Positions 1-6,326 are shown, numbered from the stretch's first letter. The stretch is DNA of 9,755 bases from RGIG6353 sp045535585 (GCA_045535585.1 JAZSLY010000134.1:1-9755); one strand, 5' to 3'. Program-made: numbers and translations. Notes: generated by a model not told the origin, from the sequence alone.

Positions 1-130
1 TCCTGTTTGTTTTGTCTGAGCAACTTAACTGTAACACAGGATTTTCCATTCGTCACTACTTTTTTATTTCTTTTTGTAACACATCTATTGTAAACCTACA
101 CGATTTGCGGGAGAAAAACCTGTAAAAATG

Positions 131-159
131 TTGAATTATCCGTAGGAATATGTTATAAT
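131..159 (+). promoter_or_regulatory. Sigma-A type promoter of the phosphate-uptake operon
   Basis: A -35 box TTGAAT (131-136), a 17-bp spacer and a perfect -10 box TATAAT (154-159) are visible. TG at 151-152 gives an extended -10. The start of transcription would fall near 166, leaving a leader of about 48 nt before the ATG at 214. Upstream, TGTAA-containing heptamers recur at 30, 75, 89 and 121, which might be regulator half-sites. Bases 1-130 otherwise hold no recognisable gene. Confidence 0.75.
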
Positions 160-213
160 AAATAGAATTATAGATTTATACTTATATAGGAAATTAAAAA
201 GAAAGGACAATTT

Positions 214-1263
214 ATGGGAATTTTAGAGTTTTGGGGACAGATGACTGCAAACCCGCTGTTGTTTGTTGCCGTATCACTGACACTCGGAGTTATTCTGGTA
301 AACGGTTGGACGGATGCGCCAAACGCTATTGCGACCTGCGTTGTAACAAGATGTATGCCACCTAAGGCGGCAATACTTATGGCGGCGGTATTCAATTTCC
401 TCGGCGTTTTCGTAATGACCCAGATCAGTAATCAGGTTGCCGTTACCATAACGAGCATGGTGCATTTCGGAGACAACTCGGGTGAAACGGTAATTATAGT
501 ATTGTGCGCGGCAATGCTTGCAATCGTTACCTGGGCAACGCTGGCTTGGGCGTTCGGTATCCCTACCAGCGAGAGCCACGCGCTTATCGCAGGTCTTACG
601 GGAGGCGCTATGGCGCTGACGGGCTTCGGCGCAATCGTATGGAGCGAATGGAGTAAGGTGCTCGTGGGTATCGTTATTTCGGTAATCTTGGGCTTCGGAC
701 TTGCTTGGGTAATAGGCAAGCTTGTGACGATGATATGCTATAAGATGAACAGACCCAAAACCGAGCCGTTTTTCAAGGGCGCTCAAATTGTTGGTGCGGC
801 GGCGATGGCGTTTATGCACGGAGCGCAGGATGGACAGAAATTTATGGGCATTATCTTGCTTTGCGTATTCACTCTGCAGGGCACGGGCGGTGTGGCTACG
901 TTTGAAATACCCGCCTGGCTTATGGTGGTTTGCTCGCTTGTTATGGCGGCAGGAACTGCAATAGGCGGTAAAAAGATTATCAAGTCGGTTGGTATGGATA
1001 TGGTAAAGCTTGAAAAATATCAGGGCTTTTCGGCGGATATTGCATCGGCAATCTCTCTTGTATTCTGCTCTGTATTCGGACTTCCCGTATCTACCACTCA
1101 CGTTAAGACCACCTCAATTATGGGTGTTGGCGCAGTCAAGAGAATTTCCGCTATAAACTTCGGCGTGGTAAAGGAAATGGTTATGACCTGGATTCTTACC
1201 TTCCCCGGATGCGGATTGCTTGCATATTTAGTAACGAAGCTCTTCTTATATATCTTTAATTAA
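214..1263 (+). CDS. pit: PiT-family inorganic phosphate transporter
   Basis: This is a low-affinity inorganic phosphate permease of the PiT family (349 aa), an inner-membrane protein that moves phosphate with a coupling cation. The chain is a series of hydrophobic helices made of two related halves. The N-half carries the family signature as NGWTDAPNAIAT (residues 30-41, canonical GANDxxNA). The C-half carries its counterpart as HGAQDGQK (202-209). PTSESH (117-122) and PVSTTH (291-296) are the matching pair of re-entrant motifs. A GAAAGGA ribosome binding site at 201-207 lies 6 nt before ATG 214, which supports this start over the in-frame ATG at 241. The DUF47 gene follows 18 nt later, the usual PiT accessory arrangement. 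The family assignment is secure; the transported ion (phosphate rather than sulfate) is inferred from family and partner. Confidence 0.95.
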   Translation: MGILEFWGQMTANPLLFVAVSLTLGVILVNGWTDAPNAIATCVVTRCMPPKAAILMAAVFNFLGVFVMTQISNQVAVTITSMVHFGDNSGETVIIVLCAAMLAIVTWATLAWAFGIPTSESHALIAGLTGGAMALTGFGAIVWSEWSKVLVGIVISVILGFGLAWVIGKLVTMICYKMNRPKTEPFFKGAQIVGAAAMAFMHGAQDGQKFMGIILLCVFTLQGTGGVATFEIPAWLMVVCSLVMAAGTAIGGKKIIKSVGMDMVKLEKYQGFSADIASAISLVFCSVFGLPVSTTHVKTTSIMGVGAVKRISAINFGVVKEMVMTWILTFPGCGLLAYLVTKLFLYIFN

Positions 1264-1281
1264 CAGAAAGGAAATGTGAAA

Positions 1282-1902
1282 ATGGCTAAGGGCGATAAAC
1301 TGTATTTTGAAAACTACGTAGAATGTGCGGCTCTTGCAAAGAAGGCGGCATCCTACCTTGTAGAATGTCTTGAAAACTACGACGTAAACAATATTGAAAA
1401 GATGCTTCAGGAAATGCACGTGTTTGAGCACGGCGCAGATATGAAGAAGCACGAGATGAACGAAATGCTTGCCAAGGCTTTCGTAACTCCCGTTGACCGC
1501 GAGGACCTTGATATGATGAGTCAGCAGCTTGACACCGTACTTGACCTTCTTGAAGAGGTATTGCAAAAGCTCTATATCTACAATATTCAGGCAATAGAGC
1601 CTGCCGCAATCGAATATGCAAAGCACCTTGTAGAGTCCTGCAATCTCCTTGAAGAGATTATGGGCGAATTTGAAAACTTCAAAAAGTCCAAGAAGCTCCG
1701 TCCTCTTATCATCGCCTGCAACGACGTTGAGGAGGAGTGTGACAAGCTTTATCTTGTGACGATGCACGAGCTTACGAAGAAATCCACCAACGCTCTCACA
1801 ACTCTTTCTTGGCATATCATATACGATTGCCTTGAAGCCTGCGCCGATGCCTGCGAGCACGTCAGCGAATGCGTTGGGTCTATTGTAATGAAGAATACCT
1901 AA
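1282..1902 (+). CDS. DUF47 family PhoU-like accessory protein of the Pit transporter
   Basis: This is a 206-residue soluble protein, rich in charged amphipathic helices, of the DUF47/PhoU-like family. These proteins are encoded next to PiT transporters and are thought to modulate phosphate uptake. Visible hallmarks are many paired acidic and basic residues, HGADMKKHEMNEMLAKAF near residues 53-70, the segment TPVDREDL, and a DVEEECDKLY stretch in the C-half, as in PhoU-type helical bundles. There is no signal peptide or membrane segment. A GTG at 1276 is in frame, but the ribosome binding site AAAGGA (1267-1272) would be only 3 nt from it; the ATG at 1282 sits 9 nt away and is preferred. It is cotranscribed with pit and followed by a terminator at 2001-2022. 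The biochemical role is inferred from the family. Confidence 0.9.
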   Translation: MAKGDKLYFENYVECAALAKKAASYLVECLENYDVNNIEKMLQEMHVFEHGADMKKHEMNEMLAKAFVTPVDREDLDMMSQQLDTVLDLLEEVLQKLYIYNIQAIEPAAIEYAKHLVESCNLLEEIMGEFENFKKSKKLRPLIIACNDVEEECDKLYLVTMHELTKKSTNALTTLSWHIIYDCLEACADACEHVSECVGSIVMKNT

Positions 1903-1999
1903 AAAGCAGGAGATGTTAAAAAAGTCGTGAGCGTCAAAAACAAAAAAGAAAGCAATTTAAGGCTATTCTTAAGACTTTTTGCATAGCCGATTTCAAAGT

Positions 2000-2022
2000 A
2001 AAAACTCAAAAATGAGTTTTTT
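2000..2022 (+). terminator. Rho-independent terminator of the pit operon
   Basis: AAAACTCA (2001-2008) pairs with TGAGTTTT (2013-2020) around an AAAA loop, and the U-run continues to 2022. An A-rich 5' flank and a U-rich 3' flank make it potentially bidirectional. It lies about 100 nt after the stop at 1902. The bases between (1903-1999) hold only weak inverted repeats such as GGCTAT/ATAGCC at 1961 and 1983. Confidence 0.7.
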
Positions 2023-2040
2023 ATAAAAATTTATATTGTT

Positions 2041-2221
2041 TTTGACTGTGAACAAACTTCCCCTCTGCGATAAGCTTTAGCCTCGCACACTGCTCGGCTA
2101 CGCTTCCTGCACGGCTTGAATTTTTGCTCGCTTCACGGCAAAAATCCCCCGCTCGTCGACGTACCTTTGTACGCCTTCGGGGTCAGTTTGTCCACTCACG
2201 GCATTTTTTCCTATCTCCTAT
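2041..2221 (-). repeat. GC-rich intergenic element with a 33-codon open frame, candidate dispersed repeat
   Basis: This stretch is more GC-rich than the AT-rich DNA around it. On the minus strand it reads as a GTG-started frame of 33 codons (2199 down to the TAG at 2098-2100). The frame encodes VSGQTDPEGVQRYVDERG followed by a basic helical tail ending in AVQEA. A GGAGATAGGA purine run (complement of 2210-2219) precedes it at usable distance. The hexamer CACGGC occurs three times (2110, 2134, 2197), and CGTAC-CTTT-GTACG forms a small hairpin at 2160-2173. I cannot match it to a known protein. Its composition and position between convergent genes suggest a dispersed intergenic element or a small-protein gene; neither can be shown from one copy. 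Confidence 0.35.
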
Positions 2222-2227
2222 GAGTCA

Positions 2228-2272
2228 GGGGCTGTAAAAAACTCGTTAGAGTTTTTACAGCCCCTTTGTTTT
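2228..2272 (+). terminator. Strong hairpin terminator oriented with the plus strand
   Basis: GGGGCTGTAAAAAACTC (2228-2244) pairs with GAGTTTTTACAGCCCC (2249-2264) with one bulged A and a GTTA loop, followed by TTTGTTTT. The U-rich tail is on the plus-strand side only, so by structure it ends rightward transcripts, although the neighbour at 2271-3527 runs leftward. Read from the minus strand the hairpin starts right after that gene's stop codon and might still protect the 3' end of its mRNA, but no U-tract follows it in that direction. Confidence 0.65.
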
Positions 2273-3527
2273 AAATGGATTTATTCTCGTCCTCCGATGA
2301 CGGCTCCTTCAAGGATTGCATATATTTATGCATCGTTTCTGCAACCACCTTACTGTGTGCTACTGCCTCCACTACCGTTCTCGGCCCGTGAACTACGTCA
2401 CCGCTGGAGAAGATTCCCGGGCGCGAGGTGTTGCCGAATTCGTCGGCAACGAGCAGTCCGTTGTCGTTGGTAACCAGTCCCTCGGTAGATTTTACGATTA
2501 CGTTTTGGGGTCCTTGGCTTATAGAAACGATTACGCTGTCCGCCTCGTAAAGACGCTCTGTGCCCTCAACGTCGGTGAAGCTTCCGTCATCGTTTTGTAT
2601 CACGTCGCAGAAGATTACACCCTCGTCAACTATTTCAACGGGTCGCTTGCAATACTCGAATTGCACACCCTCAAGCTTTGCGTAGGTGAACTCATATTGA
2701 CTTGCCGCAACCTCCTTCGTAATGGAGAAGCAGGTCAGGTATTCCGTGCCGTGACGGAGCGCCGTTCTTGCTACGTCCATCGCCGCATTTCCTGCGCCTA
2801 TAACGATAACTCTCTGTCCAAGCTTAAAGGAGTCGGGGCTGTTGAGGTAGTTTATACCAAAGTGAACGTGCCCCAGGGTCTCGCCTTTGATGTGAAGCGC
2901 GTTGGGCTTCCATACGCCAGTTCCAACAAAAATAGCCTTGTAGCCGTCTCTGAAAAGGTCGTCAATTCCGATTGAACCGCCAATGTGAGCGTTGGGCCTT
3001 ATCTTGATGCCCTTCATTTCAATGTGACGGTATTGAATATCGTCAAGCACCGCCTTGGGTAAACGGAAGTCGGGGATTCCGTAGCGGAGAACTCCGCCGA
3101 TTTCGCTCTTGTTTTCAAAGATAGTTACCTGATAGCCATAACGGGCAAGAATGATAGCGATGGTTATTCCTGCGGGACCTGAGCCGATAATCGCTGCCCT
3201 CATTCCGTTTGAGGGGGCAGGACCTTTTGTCATTTTAGGCGCATAGGTTCGTGAAATATATTGCTCAATGGTGGAGAAATGCACGGCAACACCCTTCTTG
3301 CCAAGAACGCAATGCCCCTCGCATTGCTTCTCATGATTGCAGATAAGACTGCAAACGGTAGTCAGAGGGTTGTTTTCAAAAAGCATCCAGCCCGCCTCGT
3401 TGAGCTTGTTTTCCTTCAAAAGACGGATTATTTCGGGTATAGGTGTTTTTATAGGGCATCCCGTGACGCACTGCGGATTTTTGCATTGCAGGCAGCGGTT
3501 TGCCTCGTCCATAACGTGTAATGCCAT
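2271..3527 (-). CDS. GltD/NfnB-like FAD-dependent pyridine nucleotide oxidoreductase with N-terminal Fe-S domain
   Basis: This is a 418-residue flavoprotein of the glutamate synthase small-subunit / NfnB (SudA) family. The N-terminal domain has two cysteine clusters, C12-C15-C20-C24 and C59-C63-C69-C73, typical of the [4Fe-4S]-binding region. The FAD Rossmann motif GSGPAG is at 115-120, with IGGVLRYGIPDFRLPK at 143-158. The second nucleotide-binding motif is GAGNAAMD (244-251). The C-terminal FAD segment reads GIFSSGDVVHGPRTVVEAV. The chain is shorter than the roughly 460-490 residues usual for GltD or NfnB. The segment that normally carries YRRS and MPAR and binds the NADP phosphate reads CFSITKE here, so NADP use is doubtful. 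No GltB or NfnA partner is in the window, and the true electron partner is unknown. A GAGG site about 10 nt upstream supports the start. Confidence 0.88.
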   Translation of the reverse strand: MALHVMDEANRCLQCKNPQCVTGCPIKTPIPEIIRLLKENKLNEAGWMLFENNPLTTVCSLICNHEKQCEGHCVLGKKGVAVHFSTIEQYISRTYAPKMTKGPAPSNGMRAAIIGSGPAGITIAIILARYGYQVTIFENKSEIGGVLRYGIPDFRLPKAVLDDIQYRHIEMKGIKIRPNAHIGGSIGIDDLFRDGYKAIFVGTGVWKPNALHIKGETLGHVHFGINYLNSPDSFKLGQRVIVIGAGNAAMDVARTALRHGTEYLTCFSITKEVAASQYEFTYAKLEGVQFEYCKRPVEIVDEGVIFCDVIQNDDGSFTDVEGTERLYEADSVIVSISQGPQNVIVKSTEGLVTNDNGLLVADEFGNTSRPGIFSSGDVVHGPRTVVEAVAHSKVVAETMHKYMQSLKEPSSEDENKSI

Positions 3528-3558
3528 AGTTTTTATCCTCGTTGGTTTAGTATGCCTT

Positions 3559-3594
3559 ATTATATCATAAAATCAGCCGTTTTTCAATATTGAA
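3559..3594 (-). promoter_or_regulatory. Promoter of the GltD-like gene with overlapping palindrome
   Basis: Read on the minus strand: -35 TTGAAA (3582-3587), 17-bp spacer, -10 TATAAT (3559-3564), about 32 nt upstream of the start codon at 3527. A perfect 12-bp palindrome TTCAATATTGAA (3583-3594) covers the -35 box and could be an operator. The promoter is clear; the operator role is inference. Confidence 0.75.
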
Positions 3595-3637
3595 CGGTTA
3601 CGATATTTTTGCTACTGTTAAAACAAAATATAAAATT

Positions 3638-3686
3638 TTTATAAAGACAGAAAAACGGATGCAACCCGTAAGGGAAGCACCCGTTT
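3638..3686 (-). terminator. Rho-independent terminator of the Gfo/Idh/MocA gene
   Basis: On the minus strand AAACGGGTGC (3677-3686) pairs with GCATCCGTTT (3653-3662) with one G-U pair. An inner CCC/GGG sits in the loop, and the U-rich run TTTTTCTGTCTTT follows. It lies about 30 nt after the stop codon at 3718. Confidence 0.8.
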
Positions 3687-3717
3687 ATTGACAATTTTAT
3701 TTATCCGTTTGCCAGAA

Positions 3718-4752
3718 TTACTTCTTTGCGTATCTGGGAACAACGGGCAAACCGCCCTGAGCAGCAGACTCAACGGCAGCGATACCAACTGCAACGGTGT
3801 TAGAGCCTTCATAAACGTCGCACTCAAGCTCTGTATCGTTGAGAATAGCAAGAGCCATATCTCTGATCTCAGCGCCAACGTTATGATGGTTGATATCTAC
3901 GGGAATCTCCTCAGCGGGATACTTGTGCTGACCGTTATCGTTTACGCAGTGCTGGTAAAGGGTGATCGTAGGTGACTTGTTGTCAGAGATGATAGTACCC
4001 TTTGTTCCATAGATGCAGGTACGCATGGTGTAGTTACGCTTTACACCGATACCGCAGAAGATCTTACCAACAACGTTGTTGGGGAACTGCATAATAGCGA
4101 TTGTACAGTCGTCAACGGGCCAGTCTGTAAGAACCTTACGGTTAGCAAGAGCCATAACCTTTTCAGGATCACCTGCAAGCCAACGGAGAAGGTCGATAGC
4201 GTGGCATCCACCGCCGATGATGGAGTAACGAAGGTTTACGGGGTCCTTACGCCAAGCGGGCTTAAGGAACTGATAGTCGTGAGCATATTCGGACTCAACG
4301 AAGAAGAGTTCACCAATAGCGCCTTGCTTGATAAGCTCTTTAGCCTTGATGAAGCCGGGAGCCTTACGGCAAACCTGACCCGTCATAAACTTAACGCCAG
4401 CCTTCTTTGAAGCTTCAACCATAGCCATACAGTCTTCAACCGTCTGAGCAAGGGGCTTCTCGCAAAGAACGTGATAGCCTGCTTCACAAGCAGCAACAGC
4501 GTGCTCTCTGTGAATCTGGTCGGGAGTAACGAGGATAACGCAGTCGAAACCGCCGTCCTTAAGCATTTCGTAGAAATCAACGTAACGTCTCTCAACGCCG
4601 AATGTATCAGCTCTCTTGTTGAGAATTTCCTCGTTGTTATCGCAGAATGCAACAAGCTCTGCAATGTCACTGTTTTTCTGAATTCCAGTAGCATGTGCCT
4701 GACCGAGACCGCCAACGCCTACGATGGCAAATCTAACTTTTTTCTGTTCCAT
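3718..4752 (-). CDS. Gfo/Idh/MocA family NAD(P)-dependent sugar or inositol dehydrogenase
   Basis: This is a 344-residue cytoplasmic oxidoreductase of the Gfo/Idh/MocA family, full length for the family. The N-terminal Rossmann fold starts at once with GVGGLGQAH (12-20). The family hallmark EKP is at 98-100 in HVLCEKPLA. The C-terminal substrate domain has GGGCHAIDLLRWLAG from 180, where H184 and nearby D187 match the conserved active-site region. The actual substrate (inositol, hexose, amino sugar or other cyclic polyol) cannot be told from sequence. An AAGGAGA site (complement of 4761-4767) 8 nt upstream fixes the start. It is a single-gene unit with its own promoter and terminator. It may serve the amino-sugar operon further right, but a tRNA gene and a repeat element separate the two. 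Confidence 0.93.
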   Translation of the reverse strand: MEQKKVRFAIVGVGGLGQAHATGIQKNSDIAELVAFCDNNEEILNKRADTFGVERRYVDFYEMLKDGGFDCVILVTPDQIHREHAVAACEAGYHVLCEKPLAQTVEDCMAMVEASKKAGVKFMTGQVCRKAPGFIKAKELIKQGAIGELFFVESEYAHDYQFLKPAWRKDPVNLRYSIIGGGCHAIDLLRWLAGDPEKVMALANRKVLTDWPVDDCTIAIMQFPNNVVGKIFCGIGVKRNYTMRTCIYGTKGTIISDNKSPTITLYQHCVNDNGQHKYPAEEIPVDINHHNVGAEIRDMALAILNDTELECDVYEGSNTVAVGIAAVESAAQGGLPVVPRYAKK

Positions 4753-4822
4753 TGTTTAGTTCTCCTTTTCGCTTTCGCATAATATGTACGACAAACAGTG
4801 CCATAACACTTTCATCAAATAT

Positions 4823-4851
4823 AGTATAAAGCAAAAGGCATAAAATGTCAA
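4823..4851 (-). promoter_or_regulatory. Promoter of the Gfo/Idh/MocA gene
   Basis: On the minus strand: perfect -35 TTGACA (4846-4851), 17-bp spacer, -10 TATACT (4823-4828), about 70 nt upstream of the start codon. The leader contains AGTG-N6-CACT (centred near 4803), a possible operator. A near-cre sequence lies at 4926-4940, further upstream. Confidence 0.8.
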
Positions 4852-4916
4852 TACAAAACGGAATGTTTTTTTGAAAAAAGCGGGGATAATTGGAAAAAAT
4901 ATTACTGCGGAGCTGG

Positions 4917-5084
4917 GTGCGAATAGTGAAAGCGCTTGCTTTTGCATAGAGTGATATTATGCCAACGGCATAGTGATATTTCCGCTTTGCAGAAGTGATA
5001 TTATATTCGCACTAAAAACTGGGTGAAGCCCAATAAAATATAACTGGCGTAGCCAATATAACTCGCCGAAAAGCGAATACAACT
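4917..5084. repeat. Composite iteron and mini-hairpin element in two opposed blocks
   Basis: The left block is bounded by the 9-bp inverted repeat GTGCGAATA (4917-4925) / TATTCGCAC (5004-5012). It holds three exact copies of AGTGATATT at 4950, 4972 and 4994, spaced exactly 22 bp. The 13-bp spacers are themselves inverted repeats (ATGCC-AAC-GGCAT, TCCGC-TTT-GCAGA). The right block holds AATATAACT at 5037 and 5055 and AATACAACT at 5076, separated by GGC-GTA-GCC and CGC-CGAAAA-GCG. A TGGGT-GAA-GCCCA hairpin (5020-5032) lies between the blocks. AATATAACT is the reverse complement of AGTGATATT apart from one base, so the blocks face each other. I do not recognise the family. It fills most of the gene-free stretch 4753-5118. 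Confidence 0.7.
4926..4940. promoter_or_regulatory. Near-consensus cre-like operator
   Basis: GTGAAAGCGCTTGCT fits the catabolite-repression consensus WTGNAANCGNWNNCW except at its first base, and contains the 8-bp palindrome AAGCGCTT (4930-4937). It lies about 75 bp upstream of the dehydrogenase promoter. It also sits inside the composite repeat, so it may be part of that structure instead of a CcpA or LacI-type site. Confidence 0.25.
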
Positions 5085-5085
5085 G

Positions 5086-5111
5086 AAAAACCGACTTGTC
5101 GAAACAAGTCG
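5086..5111 (-). terminator. Terminator of tRNA-Pro
   Basis: On the minus strand CGACTTGT (5104-5111) pairs with ACAAGTCG (5092-5099) around a stable UUCG tetraloop, and GTTTTT follows. It begins 7 nt after the tRNA CCA end. Confidence 0.8.
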
Positions 5112-5118
5112 TTTTTTT

Positions 5119-5195
5119 TGGTCGAGATGACAAGATTCGAACTTGCGACCTCTGCGTCCCGAACGCAGCGCTCTACCAAACTGAGCCACATCTCG
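5119..5195 (-). tRNA. tRNA-Pro, anticodon CGG
   Basis: This is a complete 77-nt tRNA with a perfect 7-bp acceptor stem CGAGATG/CATCTCG. The D-arm is GCTC...GAGC, with AGTTTGGTA in the loop. The anticodon stem CTGCG/CGCAG encloses the 7-nt loop TTCGGGA, so the anticodon is CGG, reading CCG proline codons, with G37 as usual in tRNA-Pro. The T-arm GCAAG/CTTGT has loop TTCGAAT. The discriminator is A (5122), and CCA is encoded at 5121-5119. It has its own promoter and terminator. The opposed-iteron element starts just past its terminator. Confidence 0.97.
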
Positions 5196-5226
5196 ATATT
5201 TAATTTGCTTGAAATTGCCAATGGAT

Positions 5227-5255
5227 AGTATATCATAAATTGCGATGTTAGTCAA
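5227..5255 (-). promoter_or_regulatory. Promoter of tRNA-Pro
   Basis: On the minus strand: -35 TTGACT (5250-5255), 17-bp spacer, -10 TATACT (5227-5232), about 32 nt before the mature 5' end at 5195. Confidence 0.8.
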
Positions 5256-5263
5256 TGCTTTTT

Positions 5264-5313
5264 TAAAATAAACTAAAAGGGTTGTAGCAAAATGCTACAA
5301 CCCAAATTAGTTT
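5264..5313 (-). terminator. Rho-independent terminator of the amino-sugar operon
   Basis: On the minus strand GGGTTGTAGCA (5293-5303) pairs perfectly with TGCTACAACCC (5279-5289) over a TTT loop; TTTTAGTTTATTTT follows. An outer AAACTAA/TTAGTTT pairing (5270-5276 with 5307-5313) can lengthen the stem. It lies right after the stop codon at 5331. Confidence 0.88.
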
Positions 5314-5330
5314 TTGTGAAATTAAGCGGA

Positions 5331-6302
5331 TTAATATCCAACCTTTTCCCAGCACTCGAAGGGAGCAGCGAGCTCTTCGCTGGTGTAAACCTGAGGCTTC
5401 TTTGTCTGAAGCATTGAGCTGGGTACGTAAGGTGTAACGGGACCGTGTGTTACAAGACGAGATGTCATTCTCTGCCATGAAGAGAAGGTTCCGTTTGTAG
5501 CAAGTGCGTGAACCTCAATTCTTTCCTTAGCTCTCATAACGTCGATAGGACCGATTGTTGCAGCCTTGGGAGGTACGTTGGCGATGTCACCTGACTGACC
5601 GAAGGTACCGTTGAGAGAGTTCTGGAGAATTGTCATAGGATGAAGAGTAACGAGTTTTGCAGGCTGGTTGAGCCATTCCTCGATATCGCCGCTTCCAACG
5701 AATTCAGGAATAGGATCAACAAATGCTACGTGACCTGTCCATCCGGGAGAGGTAGAAATGATATCAGCGCCACCCTCTGAGATATCGTTGATGATCTTTG
5801 AGTAGTCGTTGATGTTAGCGTTTGTAGGATAGTGAACGTTCTCCATAGGCATACGGAGCTTGGGGTCGATCTGCATAACGAGGTACTTGATCATTGAATG
5901 AACGAAGCCTGCGTCATATGTTTCAGGAGCGATATTGCCCTGATCGTCTGCCCACTCGTCCTCTGCAAAGATATGAACCTTTGAGCAGTCAACCTTGAAG
6001 TAGTTGATAAGCTGTGCAAGAGGAATGTAGGTGTCAGGCTCGGGGTTACCAAGAATCATAGTGAACTTTCTGCCTGCCTCTGATGCAGCCTTAAGACGTG
6101 TGAAAAGAGTTGAGATAAGTACGGGATGAGGATTCATCATTACCTTAACCTCAAACTCGGGATGCCACCAAGCCTCGCGCTTTTCGAGGTCGGTACCGCT
6201 GAGCTTACGAACGCGGTCACAAACTTCCTTATCCTTGAAGGGAACGAAGTCTGCAGGATTAAAGTTAAACTTTGTTGCGGGATCGAAAACAATGTTTGCC
6301 AT
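5331..6302 (-). CDS. NagB-like (glucosamine-6-phosphate isomerase/deaminase fold) protein, divergent
   Basis: This is a 323-residue cytoplasmic protein of the NagB/RpiA sugar-isomerase superfamily, last in the four-gene operon, 24 nt after the CBM9-like gene, with an AAAGGAG site before its ATG. Landmarks in order are ILGNPEPDTY (83-92, in place of the phosphate loop LPTGGTP of E. coli NagB), AEDEWAD (113-119, matching NMDEYVG with catalytic Asp 72), and SPGWTGHVAFVDP (185-197, matching GGVGNDGHIAFNEP with the active-site His). QNSLNG (227-232) corresponds to NSRFF, and AATIGPIDVMRAKE (247-260) to ALTVGVGTLLDAEE. By this hand alignment Asp 141 is replaced by Thr 189, Glu 148 by Asp 196, and Arg 172 by Leu 230, and the Gly-rich phosphate loop is gone. 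The fold is clear, but glucosamine-6-phosphate may not be the substrate. It is also longer than the usual ~240-270 residues. Confidence 0.8.
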   Translation of the reverse strand: MANIVFDPATKFNFNPADFVPFKDKEVCDRVRKLSGTDLEKREAWWHPEFEVKVMMNPHPVLISTLFTRLKAASEAGRKFTMILGNPEPDTYIPLAQLINYFKVDCSKVHIFAEDEWADDQGNIAPETYDAGFVHSMIKYLVMQIDPKLRMPMENVHYPTNANINDYSKIINDISEGGADIISTSPGWTGHVAFVDPIPEFVGSGDIEEWLNQPAKLVTLHPMTILQNSLNGTFGQSGDIANVPPKAATIGPIDVMRAKERIEVHALATNGTFSSWQRMTSRLVTHGPVTPYVPSSMLQTKKPQVYTSEELAAPFECWEKVGY

Positions 6303-6326
6303 TTTGTTTCTCCTTTATTTAAATTT

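Noticed and set aside
168..213. Riboswitch in the leader of the phosphate transporter
   Set aside because: The leader is under 50 nt, AT-rich and shows no structured aptamer or terminator.
274..1101. Long minus-strand open frame of 275 codons opposite the phosphate transporter
   Set aside because: It is antisense to a clear PiT gene, gives a Tyr/Arg/His-rich product without domains, and has no supporting promoter or ribosome binding site.
1927..1986. Short plus-strand frame from a GTG (19 codons) after the DUF47 gene
   Set aside because: Too short, the purine-rich site is too far away, and it lies in an AT-rich 3' leader before the terminator.
2316..2975. Plus-strand frame of 219 codons opposite the GltD-like gene
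   Set aside because: Antisense to a gene with clear cysteine clusters and nucleotide-binding motifs; no independent signal.
4950..5084. CRISPR-like array suggested by the regularly spaced AGTGATATT copies
   Set aside because: The repeats are only 9 bp, the 22-bp period is too short, and the spacers are self-complementary and not foreign-like; no cas genes are present.
5001..5255. Minus-strand open frames across the tRNA region (84 and 74 codons)
   Set aside because: They read straight through tRNA-Pro, its terminator and promoter; their translations are the familiar spurious product of a tRNA gene.
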